Source of the DNA: Erysipelotrichaceae bacterium
GTDB lineage: Bacteria > Bacillota_I > Bacilli_A > Erysipelotrichales > Erysipelotrichaceae
Length of the DNA: 64,000 nucleotides
Assembly (NCBI GenBank): GCA_017405675.1
Contig: JAFRAB010000032.1
Span: 62,001 to 126,000 of the forward strand
Reading direction: 5' to 3'
Shown: positions 24,226 to 33,664 of the stretch, piece by piece
Numbering within the stretch: the stretch's first letter is position 1
How the letters are laid out: every line of letters begins with the position of its first letter
Position numbers and translations under genes: made by a program
Notes under the pieces: model-generated
What the model saw: only the letters and a program-made list of their open reading frames with translations
What the model was told of the DNA's origin: nothing
Database searches by the model: none

Positions 24226-26229
24226 ATGAAGAACCTTTTCTATCTGTATATACTATTCCCGTTAATGATGATTTTTCTGGAACTAACCAGTCATTTTGCC
24301 CTGTTCGGTTTTTCAGCCGGAAGTTTTATCCTCTATGAAGTCATTATCGCCACTGCTGTTGGTTCACTTATTGCCCTGATTGGCTCATTCCTGAAGGAAA
24401 AAGTCCAGAAAAGTTTCCTGACAATGATCCTGTTTTTCATGGCTGTTCTGTTTGGTTTTGTCATGATTTATTATACGATCTTCCAGTCATTCTTCATGTG
24501 GAAGACCATTGGTCTGGCTGGTGATGCCACGCATTTCTGGCGTGAAGCCCTTACAGGCATGAAAAACAGCTGGTATATGATCGTAATAGCATTTGCACCA
24601 TATATCATTTATCTATTCCTGTTTTCAAAGTACAGATATACTGCTGATCCTAGAAACCGTATTATTTTAGGCGGAATCATCGTTCTGACATCCGGATTCA
24701 GCATTTATAACATTTACAAAACAGATCTCAGACTATTCCGTAACTTCCAGAATTCACCTTCAAATTACTATTATCAATACGGGATAATTGCCTCAAGCAG
24801 TACTGATATATACCAGGTCGCATCCAACTATAAAGCCAGCTCAGACTCGGAGGTCATAATTGACCCTTCCCTTCTGGGAAAAACAGATATAATGATGCGT
24901 GAAAGCAAGGTCATACTTAAGAACATTCTTAAAATGGATGAGCAGGCAATGATCGCTTCTGCCCCAAATAACACGATTGCCAACATGCACCGCTATTTCC
25001 TCTCCCGCCCGGCTTCAAACCAGAATGACTACACCGGAATCTTTGAAGGAAAGAATATTATCTTCCTGACTCTGGAAGGCTTCTCTGACAAATGTATCAG
25101 CAAGGAGCTTACTCCAACGCTTTATATGATGGCTAATGAAGGATTCCAGTTCACTAATTTCTATGACACAGTCTGGGGCGGAAGTACGGCTACCGGTGAA
25201 TATACCAATATGACCGGAAACTTCTATTACAGTGCCTCCTGTTTGCCGGACAGCGGTCAGACCTTTACCTATTCAGCATTGGGAACTCTTTTCAGAAATG
25301 ACGGATACTCCACATATGCTTATCATAACGGCTACTATAATTATTATGACCGCAACATCTCACATCCGAATTTCGGATATGATGTCTATAAAGGTGTTAA
25401 CGGCGGTCTTAATCTTTCCTGGTATTCATGGCCTAACAGCGACCATCTGATGGCTGTTGCGACTGTAGATGAATACATTAACAGCCGGAAACCTTTCCAT
25501 GCCTATTACATGACCATTTCCGGGCACACCTACTATACTTATGTAGGTAACAACATGGCTGAAAAACACCGTGCAGAAGTTGAACATCTGAATTACAGTG
25601 AGGAAGTTGAAGCCTACATTGCAACTGAAATCGAAGTTGAAAACATGCTTAAGTATCTCATGGAAAGACTTGAACAGGCCGGTAAACTGGATGATACGGT
25701 CTTTGCCATGTGCTGTGACCATTATCCATATGGTTTATCTGATGAATCCTGTGCTGAATTATACGGTCTGCCATTGAGCGACATCAGAGGTAATTTTGAA
25801 TTATACCGTAACTCCTTCATACTCTGGAGCTCATCCATGGAAGAAACAGTAATTGTTGATAAGCCTTGTTCTTCAATTGATATTGTACCAACCCTGGCTA
25901 ACCTGTTTGGTCTGGATTACGATTCCCGCTTTATCATGGGAACTGATATTCTTTCTGACAGTGAGAACATTGCCATTATCAACACATCAACCAATACCGG
26001 CGGCATGTGGAACTGGAAAACCGCTCAGGGAACATATTACACATATACCGGTGAATTCAGGAAATCTGATACCTGTACACTGGCAGATGATCAGATTGAC
26101 TTCTATGTAAAAACAATTAACAAAACTCTGGATGACATGAAAAGATATTCTTATGACATCCTGGATGAAAACTATTATTCATTCGTTTTCAATAAAGACG
26201 GAACACCAAAATATCCATTAAGTGAGTAA
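24226..26229 (+). CDS. LTA synthase-family membrane sulfatase-like transferase
   Basis: This 667-residue protein has five N-terminal membrane segments (about 5-25, 32-55, 66-88, 116-135, 146-163) and an extracellular alkaline-phosphatase/sulfatase domain from about 275. Visible are the metal-binding LTLEGFSD, the probable nucleophile Thr321 in GGSTATGEYTN, TISGHTYYTYV and a CDHYPYG metal site. LtaS-like enzymes transfer glycerol phosphate from phosphatidylglycerol to polymers, but related sulfatases modify other glycopolymers, so the substrate is not certain. GGAGGG site. Cotranscribed with the upstream lipoprotein. Confidence 0.87.
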   Translation: MKNLFYLYILFPLMMIFLELTSHFALFGFSAGSFILYEVIIATAVGSLIALIGSFLKEKVQKSFLTMILFFMAVLFGFVMIYYTIFQSFFMWKTIGLAGDATHFWREALTGMKNSWYMIVIAFAPYIIYLFLFSKYRYTADPRNRIILGGIIVLTSGFSIYNIYKTDLRLFRNFQNSPSNYYYQYGIIASSSTDIYQVASNYKASSDSEVIIDPSLLGKTDIMMRESKVILKNILKMDEQAMIASAPNNTIANMHRYFLSRPASNQNDYTGIFEGKNIIFLTLEGFSDKCISKELTPTLYMMANEGFQFTNFYDTVWGGSTATGEYTNMTGNFYYSASCLPDSGQTFTYSALGTLFRNDGYSTYAYHNGYYNYYDRNISHPNFGYDVYKGVNGGLNLSWYSWPNSDHLMAVATVDEYINSRKPFHAYYMTISGHTYYTYVGNNMAEKHRAEVEHLNYSEEVEAYIATEIEVENMLKYLMERLEQAGKLDDTVFAMCCDHYPYGLSDESCAELYGLPLSDIRGNFELYRNSFILWSSSMEETVIVDKPCSSIDIVPTLANLFGLDYDSRFIMGTDILSDSENIAIINTSTNTGGMWNWKTAQGTYYTYTGEFRKSDTCTLADDQIDFYVKTINKTLDDMKRYSYDILDENYYSFVFNKDGTPKYPLSE

Positions 26230-26251
26230 ACCGGCTTCCAGGCCGGTTTTT
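26229..26251 (+). terminator. Terminator after LtaS-like gene
   Basis: Stem ACCGGC/GCCGGT with loop TTCCAG and a T-run. Confidence 0.82.
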
Positions 26252-26321
26252 CTTATCAGATAACTCAAAATCTGTCATAATATTATCTGTAAATAAATGT
26301 ACTGTCCGATTATCATTGTAA

Positions 26322-26350
26322 TTTACAGTATTTTTTATTTAATATATTAT
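26322..26350 (+). promoter_or_regulatory. SigA-type promoter of the Trk potassium operon
   Basis: TTTACA (26322-26327), a 17-nt spacer and TATTAT (26345-26350). A hairpin AGAAGAT/ATCTTCT (26356-26374) lies at the expected 5' end of the mRNA and may stabilise it. Confidence 0.72.
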
Positions 26351-26392
26351 ACATAAGAAGATTTTATATCTTCTGAATAGAAGGTGAATACT

Positions 26393-26803
26393 ATGAACGA
26401 TGTTAACACAATCATCATCGGTGCCGGCAGAGTCGGCAATTCTCTGGCCCTTGAGCTTGGAAAAAAAGAAAGCATTCTTGTCATTGACAGGGACAAAAGT
26501 AAAATAGAAAGACTGACAGACTTCTCCGGTTTTGTTGAAGTAGCTGACGCCACAGACGTTAACTTTCTGATTCAGAACGGGGCTAATGAAGCTGAAAAGA
26601 TTCTGATCGTTACTGATGACGATAATATCAATATTTTCCTGGCAGATGTATTTGTGTACCTGTTTAACAGGAAAAATGTCTGTATCAGACTTAAGGACTC
26701 CCGTAAGGCTAATCTTGTTGACCCAATTGTCAAATGCATATGTCCGTTTGATCTGTCACTGTCTGACTTCCTGAATCAGATGGAAGAAGGAGGTAATCAC
26801 TAA
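26393..26803 (+). CDS. TrkA-N (RCK_N) NAD-binding regulatory protein, single domain
   Basis: This 136-residue protein is one RCK_N Rossmann domain: IIIGAGRVGNSLALELG with the acidic residue of LVIDRD, which binds the ribose of NAD(H). It lacks the C-terminal TrkA_C domain of complete TrkA proteins. It gates the TrkH channel from the cytoplasm. The ATG at 26393 has AAGG 8 nt upstream; a GTG at 26384 overlaps that site. Its stop overlaps the next start (TAATG), so translation is coupled. The protein is shorter than usual and needs a partner to supply the missing domain. Confidence 0.87.
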   Translation: MNDVNTIIIGAGRVGNSLALELGKKESILVIDRDKSKIERLTDFSGFVEVADATDVNFLIQNGANEAEKILIVTDDDNINIFLADVFVYLFNRKNVCIRLKDSRKANLVDPIVKCICPFDLSLSDFLNQMEEGGNH

Positions 26804-27465
26804 TGAAAGTCGTAATTGTTGGCGGCCGACATGAAGCCGATTACATCATCAGCATGTACAACAACAAGAAAAACGACCTTATCGTCATCAACCAGGATGA
26901 AGATGTCTGCCGCTATCTGAGCGCTCAGAATAACATTCCGGTAATGCGCGGTATTTCTACCAGACAGAGCGACCTGCATCTGGCTGGAGCAGAAAATGCC
27001 GATCTCTTTATTGCCCTGGCAGAAAACGATCACGAAAACTATGTTGCCTGCAAACTGGCAAAAAAGGTATTTGGGGCCAAGAGATGCATAGCTGCCGTAA
27101 TCAACCCTAAAAACGTTGATGCCTTCAGAAGCCTTGGCATTGACTCCGTCCTTTCAGCAACTTATCTGTTAGGTGAACAGATCAGAAATGCTGCTTCAAT
27201 TGAAAATCTTATCAGAACACTGTCTCTGGAAAATGATGAAATAGTCATTACAGAATACAAAATTACTTCTGATATGTATATCTGTGATCAGACACTCAAG
27301 GATATCAATATCTCTGATATCGCTTCCGTTAGTTCCATTGTACGTAACGGAAAAGGCATTATCCCTAACGGAAATACCAAGTTGCTTAATAACGACAAGA
27401 TCCTTGTAGTAACCACACATAACAATAAAAACAGGGTTATGAAGATCTTACAGAGGAAAAAGTAA
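26803..27465 (+). CDS. TrkA-family protein with RCK_N and RCK_C domains, degenerate NAD motif
   Basis: The 220-residue protein has an RCK_N domain whose glycine motif is degraded (IVGGRHEADYI instead of GxGxxG), with VINQD where the acidic residue is usually retained. A TrkA_C/RCK_C domain follows (about 135-220: LSLENDEIVITEYKI ... GIIPNGNTKLLNNDKILVV). RCK_C domains of KtrA-type proteins are known c-di-AMP receptors, which ties it to GdpP at the start of this window by inference. It overlaps both neighbours by 1 nt (TAATG). Confidence 0.9.
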   Translation: MKVVIVGGRHEADYIISMYNNKKNDLIVINQDEDVCRYLSAQNNIPVMRGISTRQSDLHLAGAENADLFIALAENDHENYVACKLAKKVFGAKRCIAAVINPKNVDAFRSLGIDSVLSATYLLGEQIRNAASIENLIRTLSLENDEIVITEYKITSDMYICDQTLKDINISDIASVSSIVRNGKGIIPNGNTKLLNNDKILVVTTHNNKNRVMKILQRKK

Positions 27466-28934
27466 TGAGAAAGAATTTTTACCGACTCATTACCTATTAT
27501 CTGAGTATCTTCATCATAATGGTCGGTGTCATTCAGCTGCTTCCGCTGCTGGTACTCCCTTTCTATCCTGATGAAATCGGTTATGCCAGATGTTTCCTTA
27601 TTCCCGGCATATCTGCAATATTAATCGGAACGCTGGCAGAGCATATGCTGAAAAAGAATACGGAAATAGTCAAACTTGAAAAGAACTATGATGCTGTTCT
27701 TATCGTTCTGATCTGGCTATCAGCCATACTGATATCAACAGTACCATGGATGCTTAAAGGAGATTATAACTTCACACAGGCTGCCTTTGAAATGACCAGC
27801 GGATTCTCAACCACCGGTCTGTCAGTTGTCGATGTTGAAAATACACCGCATGTCTTCCTGATGTTCAGAAGCATTACCCTGTTTGTAGGCGGTGTTGGAC
27901 TTGTCCTGATCATCACATCAGCATTCTCAGACAAATACGGACTTAACCTTTATAACGCCGAAGGTCATACCGACAGACTGATGCCGAACCTGGCTAAATC
28001 AGCCCGTCTGATCCTGTCAATTTATTCAGCCTACATTGCCATAGGCATACTGTTCTACATACTGTTCGGCATGCCGGTATTTGATGCCCTCAACACTGCA
28101 ATTGCTGCAGTGTCAACCGGAGGATTCTCAGTCCTGAATGACAGCATATACGGCTATCATTCCCTGCCTGTAGAAATAGTTACGATCGTACTGATGCTTC
28201 TGGGACAGACAAGTTTTATTCTGCATCTGGCCTTAATAAAGAAGAAATTCGGAAAGATCTTCAATCACTGTGAGACAAAGTTCTTTATCTTCCTGGCAGT
28301 CGTGTTCATCACCCTGATGTTCATAAATCTCCAGCAGACAGGATACAGCAGCGGTTTTGGTGAAACCCTGAGAATAGCTGTCTTCCAGTTTGCAACCTGC
28401 CTGACCACCACCGGTTTCATCTCCGTACCTACCCTGGTGGGCTTACCTAGCGGGTTTGCAACCATCATGATCCTGCTGATGTTAATCGGCGGTGACCTGG
28501 AATCAACTGGCGGCGGTATCAAACAGTACAGAGTCATTGTTGTTCTCAAGGGAATTCTGCAGGAAATCAAAAACACTGTCAGAACATACAAGACTGTTAC
28601 TACTGATTTCATTACCAGAGCAGGTAAGAAAAGCGAACTTACTTCTTCAGAAGTATCTTCAATGTCTAGTTACATACTGTTCTATCTGATCCTGTTCTTT
28701 GCCGGATCAATGGTCTTTACCCTTTACGGTAATAATCTGCAGGATTCAATGTTTGAATATGCTTCAGCCATTTCAACCGTAGGTCTGTCAGTAGGCATTA
28801 CCAACTATAATGCCCCTGCTGTAATTCTCTGGACTGCCAATATAGGTATGTTTCTGGGAAGACTGGAATTAATGGTTGTCTTCCAGGCCATACTGCGTGT
28901 AACCAAGGACGTTGTCAAAAAGGAAAACATTTAA
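27465..28934 (+). CDS. TrkH/KtrB-type potassium transporter membrane subunit
   Basis: This 489-residue protein has about ten membrane segments with four Gly-containing filter loops: FSTTGLS, VSTGGFS, TTTGFIS and STVGLSVG. That is the TrkH/Ktr pattern. It carries potassium through the membrane under control of the two upstream RCK proteins. The length matches TrkH rather than the shorter KtrB. It starts at an overlapping TAATG and ends before a strong terminator. Confidence 0.94.
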   Translation: MRKNFYRLITYYLSIFIIMVGVIQLLPLLVLPFYPDEIGYARCFLIPGISAILIGTLAEHMLKKNTEIVKLEKNYDAVLIVLIWLSAILISTVPWMLKGDYNFTQAAFEMTSGFSTTGLSVVDVENTPHVFLMFRSITLFVGGVGLVLIITSAFSDKYGLNLYNAEGHTDRLMPNLAKSARLILSIYSAYIAIGILFYILFGMPVFDALNTAIAAVSTGGFSVLNDSIYGYHSLPVEIVTIVLMLLGQTSFILHLALIKKKFGKIFNHCETKFFIFLAVVFITLMFINLQQTGYSSGFGETLRIAVFQFATCLTTTGFISVPTLVGLPSGFATIMILLMLIGGDLESTGGGIKQYRVIVVLKGILQEIKNTVRTYKTVTTDFITRAGKKSELTSSEVSSMSSYILFYLILFFAGSMVFTLYGNNLQDSMFEYASAISTVGLSVGITNYNAPAVILWTANIGMFLGRLELMVVFQAILRVTKDVVKKENI

Positions 28935-28948
28935 TAACAAAACATGTC

Positions 28949-28974
28949 AAAGCCGGATTAAATCCGGCTTTTTT
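28949..28974 (+). terminator. Terminator after the Trk operon
   Basis: Stem AAGCCGGATT/AATCCGGCTT with a T-run. Confidence 0.9.
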
Positions 28975-29089
28975 ATATCCAATATGATTGAATCTGTCAG
29001 GCTGAGATAATTAAAAGAGAAGAATAGTTTTTTCATTCTCATGAACTTTATTATTACACTAAAATATCTGTATAGAGGGAGATAATAAT

Positions 29090-29902
29090 ATGACAATTCA
29101 AGAAATCGTTGATAAGATACTCGCCTACCATCCGAATATCGGTGACCGCCGTACCTGCGATGTTATTGTAGGAGCTGATCCAAACCGTGAATGCACTGGA
29201 ATTCTGATTTCCATTGCTCCTACGGTTCCTATAATCCGTAAAGCTATTGAGATTGGCGCAAATTTCATTTTTGTTCATGAACCAACTTTCTTCAGCGGCT
29301 ACGACGATGAATGCGAATGGCTGGAAGGAAATGATGTATATGAAGAAAAACTGGCTCTTCTGCTAGATAACGGAATAACTGTCTACCGTGATCATGACCA
29401 TATTCACGCTCACCGTCCTGACGGTATTTTCCATTACATGATGAAGCATCTGGGCTGGCTGGAATATCTGAAACCGCAGGAAAGAGGATGGGAAGTTGTC
29501 CTGCCGCCTACACGTCTTGGTGATCTAATAGCTCATGTTAAGGAAAAAATGGGACTGGAACACATACGTTACATTGGTGATCCGGATGCAATCGTTTCAA
29601 CAATTGGTTTCTGCGGACATCTTCTTCCGGGAGCCGACAGCAACTGGAGCAATAATGCCCAGGTAGCTGCCAGCTGGAAATATGATGTAGTCATACCAGG
29701 AGAAACTGTAGACTGGACGCTGCCGTTATACATACGTGACGCTGTTGACCTGGGTAAGGCTAAAGGCATGATCGTACCAGGACACTTTGTTCAGGAAGAA
29801 GCCGGTATGCGTCTGGCTGAAGAATGGCTGAGGCCTGTAGTAGGTGACGACAGTCTGCCAATATACTTTTTCCCGGCAGGCGACATGTGGAAATACGACT
29901 GA
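29090..29902 (+). CDS. NIF3-like dinuclear metal-centre protein
   Basis: This 270-residue protein fits the NIF3/YbgI family. VIVGADPNRECTGILI lies near the start, VHEPTFFSGYD follows and YRDHDHIHAHRPDGI carries metal ligands. A C-terminal IVPGHFVQEEAGMRLAEEWL has the remaining His and Glu. These hexameric proteins bind two metals; the biochemical role is not settled. The start has GAGGGAG upstream. A free-standing gene with a terminator after it. Confidence 0.85.
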   Translation: MTIQEIVDKILAYHPNIGDRRTCDVIVGADPNRECTGILISIAPTVPIIRKAIEIGANFIFVHEPTFFSGYDDECEWLEGNDVYEEKLALLLDNGITVYRDHDHIHAHRPDGIFHYMMKHLGWLEYLKPQERGWEVVLPPTRLGDLIAHVKEKMGLEHIRYIGDPDAIVSTIGFCGHLLPGADSNWSNNAQVAASWKYDVVIPGETVDWTLPLYIRDAVDLGKAKGMIVPGHFVQEEAGMRLAEEWLRPVVGDDSLPIYFFPAGDMWKYD

Positions 29903-29928
29903 TTTATTTCCATATATACAGAACTGAA

Positions 29929-29957
29929 GAGAGAATTTTCACGATTCTCTCTTTTTT
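29929..29957 (+). terminator. Terminator after NIF3-like gene
   Basis: Stem GAGAGAAT/ATTCTCTC with a T-run. Confidence 0.85.
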
Positions 29958-30009
29958 GTCATATAAAAAAGCCAATTCGCTTTTCAGCCTGAATCAGCTT
30001 TTTCTAATG

Positions 30010-30900
30010 CTATTTAGCTCTCTTATTCAGATGCGCCTTCATGAACTGGCATTCTCTGTCATTGCAAAGAATCGCATCTTCTGTACGGATGGCAATATGG
30101 AATACGTGTCCCAGCTGTTTTCCTTCAGGTGCATAATAGTGATATTCATTTTCTACCCCTTTGCTGGTTAAGTACTTGGCAAAAGGTTCCCCATTACCTT
30201 TGAGAAAATCACCGTTGCTGGTCATTACCAGTGTTGGTGGATAGTTTGCGTCAATGTATTTCAGTACATCCAGACGTGCTGATCTCTTTTTAAAATCCTT
30301 TCCATAATAGAAAGACAGTCTTTTATTGGAAGAATCATTAAGAACATCATACATGCCGCAGTTACAGACGATAGCCTGCACTGTAAAGTTCTTATTGACT
30401 TCAAAATCAAACAGTTTTGCATATTCCGGATTAGACAGAATTGCTGCATACTGACTCGTCAGCTGCGCCCCGGCTGAATCCCCGACAATAAAAACGTTAT
30501 TGATATCAAGTCTGTATTCTTCAGCATTATCAGTCATCCATTTGAAAACCAGAGCAGTATCTTCCAGAGGTTTTGGAAACATCCAGTCAGGAGCCAGATG
30601 ATAGTTGAAATTGATTACCGCAAAGCCATAACTGGCCAGTTCGCTGCAGTAATAGTGATATCTTTCCTTATCACCATAGAAATATCCCCCGCCATGTATG
30701 TCAATGATTACCGGTAATAAACCCTTTATCTTAGCACGGTGCAGCGTCAGCAGATTGTTAACACTGCCATCACCATAATTAATATTATCGATGATTTCCA
30801 CATTATCAGGATCTGTCAGACCTTCATCTCTGATATCGTCCCCTTTTTTCCAGTCCCGTCTCATCTTGTTAATAGTTCTGTTAATAAACCATTTAAACAT
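30010..30900 (-). CDS. HSL-type alpha/beta hydrolase (esterase)
   Basis: This 296-residue protein has the hormone-sensitive-lipase oxyanion motif HGGGYFYGD (near residue 62), the nucleophile elbow GDSAGAQL (Ser near 136) and a C-terminal catalytic Asp/His region (NGDFLKG, KQLGHVFHI). It hydrolyses carboxylic esters; the natural substrate is unknown. It has an AGGAGG site and no signal peptide, so it is cytoplasmic. The 200 bp between this gene and the sbcC terminator hold no other gene that I can see. Confidence 0.88.
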   Translation of the reverse strand: MFKWFINRTINKMRRDWKKGDDIRDEGLTDPDNVEIIDNINYGDGSVNNLLTLHRAKIKGLLPVIIDIHGGGYFYGDKERYHYYCSELASYGFAVINFNYHLAPDWMFPKPLEDTALVFKWMTDNAEEYRLDINNVFIVGDSAGAQLTSQYAAILSNPEYAKLFDFEVNKNFTVQAIVCNCGMYDVLNDSSNKRLSFYYGKDFKKRSARLDVLKYIDANYPPTLVMTSNGDFLKGNGEPFAKYLTSKGVENEYHYYAPEGKQLGHVFHIAIRTEDAILCNDRECQFMKAHLNKRAK

Positions 30901-31077
30901 CAGCAGTTCCTCCTAAAATATCTAATGATTATGTGTAGCACTACAATTCGAATACTGCCTGTTTGGCGTTTTTCTTTAATGTAATATTATTGATCCATTA
31001 TTTCAGATCTTCTTTATATTATTTTATCATAATCATAATTGTTTATGTCTTTTTACATAAACAGATGTGTATCCATA

Positions 31078-31105
31078 AAAAAGATGCCCGTAAAGGCATC
31101 TTTTA
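31078..31105 (-). terminator. Terminator after sbcC
   Basis: Minus strand: stem AAAAGATGCC/GGCATCTTTT followed by T residues. Confidence 0.85.
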
Positions 31106-33664
31106 CGATGGATTTACACGCAGATAGCTGCCGTTATTTGTTTTGGTAACAACAATCTTATTGTCTATTCTGTCTTCCAGCTCCCTGACATGCGATACTA
31201 TCGCAACAAGCTTATCACCTTCAGCCAGTTCACTTAAGGTATTCAGAGCCTGATCAAGTGAATTCCGGTCTAATGATCCGAATCCCTCATCAACAAACAG
31301 GCAATCCAGCTTTATGCCTCCGGCATACATGCTGATGACATCACTTAAACCCAGGGCCAAAGACAGTGCAGCTTTGAATTTTTCACCGCCCGACAGTGAT
31401 CCGACATCTCTTTCCTTATTGGTCATGCCGTCAAAGACTGCAAACTGTAAACCTAGCTTATCTGACTTTTTGTCAGAGCTTTCCTTTCTTAACAACGTAT
31501 AACGGTTATCAGTCATACGGGCCAGGCGGGCATTAGCCTGATCCAGTACATTATTCAGATAATATGACAGAACATAGTTTTCAAAATCTATTCTCTGCGT
31601 TCCAGCTCTGGTACCGTTGGCCACGGCACTTAATTCAGCTGCTACCACATACTGGCTGTCAATTTTCTGATATTCATCAGAATATCTGCGGATATCCTTT
31701 TCAGCCAGAATCATATTGTTTAGTCTGCCCTGCTGCTGTGAATACTGAAGATCAGCCTTTTTCCAGGCTTCTTCCATTTCAGCAATCTTTTTCCTGCTTT
31801 CAGTAAGGTCTGTCACCTTACGCCCGGCTACGATCCGGTTCAGTGTTTCCACATCTGTTTCAAGTTTCCGCAGGCTTACATCATAATCGGATATTTTCTT
31901 TTCCAGTTTTCTCAACATTTCAGATTCCAGATGTTTCTGATCATATTCCTCTCTGGAAGTCTGGTATCTGATGTACAGCTCCTCAAGTTTCTGCTGATTA
32001 TTCTGTTGGATTTCTGTTTCTCTGTTTATATTCTTATTTATGTTTTCAATTGCTGCAGAAACTGCTGTCTGTTCGGATTCAAGCCTCTTTTTCAGCTTGT
32101 TGAGGCTGTCGTTTTCCTGTTCAAGACTCTTCAGCTCGTTTTCAGCTGTCTTAATGTCATTTCTGATTTCAGCAATTCTGTCACTGATATTTCCTTCAAA
32201 GGTAATATTCAGTTCATCTTTTTGCTTATTATTCCGGTCAAGCATGGATTCACACGCAATCTTCCGGTTCTCAACCTTATTCGTTATTTCACGCTGAGAA
32301 TCCAGCTGATCCTGGCTGACATTTTCAGGTTCTTTCCTGGCAGGTGCCGGATGATGCAGAGAACCGCAGACCGGACAAGGTTCATTATCTCTGAGTTTCT
32401 GACTCATGACATATGCCTGTCCCAGATAATAGGCTTTTTCCATATGCCGAAGCCTGCTGTTTTCGGCAGACAGCTGCTCAATTAAAACCGCCAGTTTTTT
32501 CTGCTCTTTACTGATTTCATCACTGAGATCACGGTATTTCTGATACTTCTTCAGATCGTCATTAAGTGCATTTTTCCTGTTAATGATCATAAGGTGATCT
32601 TCATTATATGTCTCCAGTTTCACGAAATCCTGCTGTCTGTCCTGAATCTGCTGACTGATTTCAGTCAGTGATTCTTCTTTTTCTTTAAGATTTCTGTAAC
32701 TGTCACTGAGATTTCTGTCATTATCATGCAGCGCTTTAAGAACTGCTGATATTTCAGCCGCAGCCGTACGGTTATACTGCTGCAAAGCCCTCTGGTTATC
32801 GATATCTTTATTGTTTTCCTGCAGCTGTTTCAGGCTCTCTTCAGTTTTCTGAAGCCTGTCTATCTGATTATTAAGCTGTTCCTGCTGACTGTATTCAGCA
32901 GACAGTTTCTGAAGATCACTGTTCACGGCGTCACGGATCTTTCTTTTCCGTTCAACTGTTGCCGTTTCCTTTTCAATCTGCTTTCCGACTGTCTCCAGAA
33001 GATCCCGGTCACTCATGCTCTTCCATTCAATATCTGTGAGTCTGTTTTTGGCTGCTTCCAGAACAGCGAGAGTTTCTTTTCTTTTTTCATTAAGTTTTCT
33101 GGCTTTATCAGACAGCCTGTTCATTATGCTGTTATAGTTGTCAGAATTGAAGATCTTGCGGAAAATGATTTTCTTATCATCGGCTGAAGCCAGCAGGAAA
33201 CGGGAAAACTCACCCTGCGCAAGCATGGCTACCTGGGAAAACTGCCCATAATCCAGTGACAGCAGATCTTTCACCGCATTGTCGACTTCTGTCTTTCCGG
33301 TAAGTTTATAGCCGTTTATCTCAAACTCCTGAAATTCGATCTGTTTCTGTTCCTTAGCCCTCTTGGTCATTCTGGCACCGCGGGTTATTTCATAATCATG
33401 TCCACTGTGCTCAAAGTTCAGCGTTACTACCGTATTGACATCATCAGAGGCAAAGTCACTGCGCAGGGATTTTCCATCTCTGGTATCACCTGAGGCCTTA
33501 CCGTAAAGCGCATAGCAGACACCATCAAAAATGGAGGTCTTGCCTGCCCCGGTCTCACCGGTTATCAACAGTAATCCTGATTCAATGTTTTCCTTATGGA
33601 AATCTATTTCCACCTTATCCTTAAACGGGCCAAAAGCCTGCATTGATATTTTCTGTAGTCTCAT
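31103..33664 (-). CDS. sbcC: Exonuclease SbcC (Rad50-like ATPase)
   Basis: This 853-residue protein has the Walker A motif TGETGAGKTS (near 33), a long coiled coil interrupted near 431 by the zinc-hook CPVCG, then a C-terminal ATPase half with the signature LSGGEKFKAALSLALG and Walker B CLFVDEGFGSLD. With SbcD it forms the MRE11-RAD50-like nuclease that cuts hairpins and protein-blocked DNA ends. It is somewhat shorter than E. coli SbcC (1048 residues), with the difference in the coiled coil. It overlaps sbcD by 4 bp. Confidence 0.95.
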   Translation of the reverse strand: MRLQKISMQAFGPFKDKVEIDFHKENIESGLLLITGETGAGKTSIFDGVCYALYGKASGDTRDGKSLRSDFASDDVNTVVTLNFEHSGHDYEITRGARMTKRAKEQKQIEFQEFEINGYKLTGKTEVDNAVKDLLSLDYGQFSQVAMLAQGEFSRFLLASADDKKIIFRKIFNSDNYNSIMNRLSDKARKLNEKRKETLAVLEAAKNRLTDIEWKSMSDRDLLETVGKQIEKETATVERKRKIRDAVNSDLQKLSAEYSQQEQLNNQIDRLQKTEESLKQLQENNKDIDNQRALQQYNRTAAAEISAVLKALHDNDRNLSDSYRNLKEKEESLTEISQQIQDRQQDFVKLETYNEDHLMIINRKNALNDDLKKYQKYRDLSDEISKEQKKLAVLIEQLSAENSRLRHMEKAYYLGQAYVMSQKLRDNEPCPVCGSLHHPAPARKEPENVSQDQLDSQREITNKVENRKIACESMLDRNNKQKDELNITFEGNISDRIAEIRNDIKTAENELKSLEQENDSLNKLKKRLESEQTAVSAAIENINKNINRETEIQQNNQQKLEELYIRYQTSREEYDQKHLESEMLRKLEKKISDYDVSLRKLETDVETLNRIVAGRKVTDLTESRKKIAEMEEAWKKADLQYSQQQGRLNNMILAEKDIRRYSDEYQKIDSQYVVAAELSAVANGTRAGTQRIDFENYVLSYYLNNVLDQANARLARMTDNRYTLLRKESSDKKSDKLGLQFAVFDGMTNKERDVGSLSGGEKFKAALSLALGLSDVISMYAGGIKLDCLFVDEGFGSLDRNSLDQALNTLSELAEGDKLVAIVSHVRELEDRIDNKIVVTKTNNGSYLRVNPS

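Noticed and set aside
31931..32485. 184-residue open frame on the plus strand inside sbcC
   Set aside because: It lies fully within the sbcC coding region on the other strand, whose protein is clearly conserved; it has no ribosome binding site or motif.
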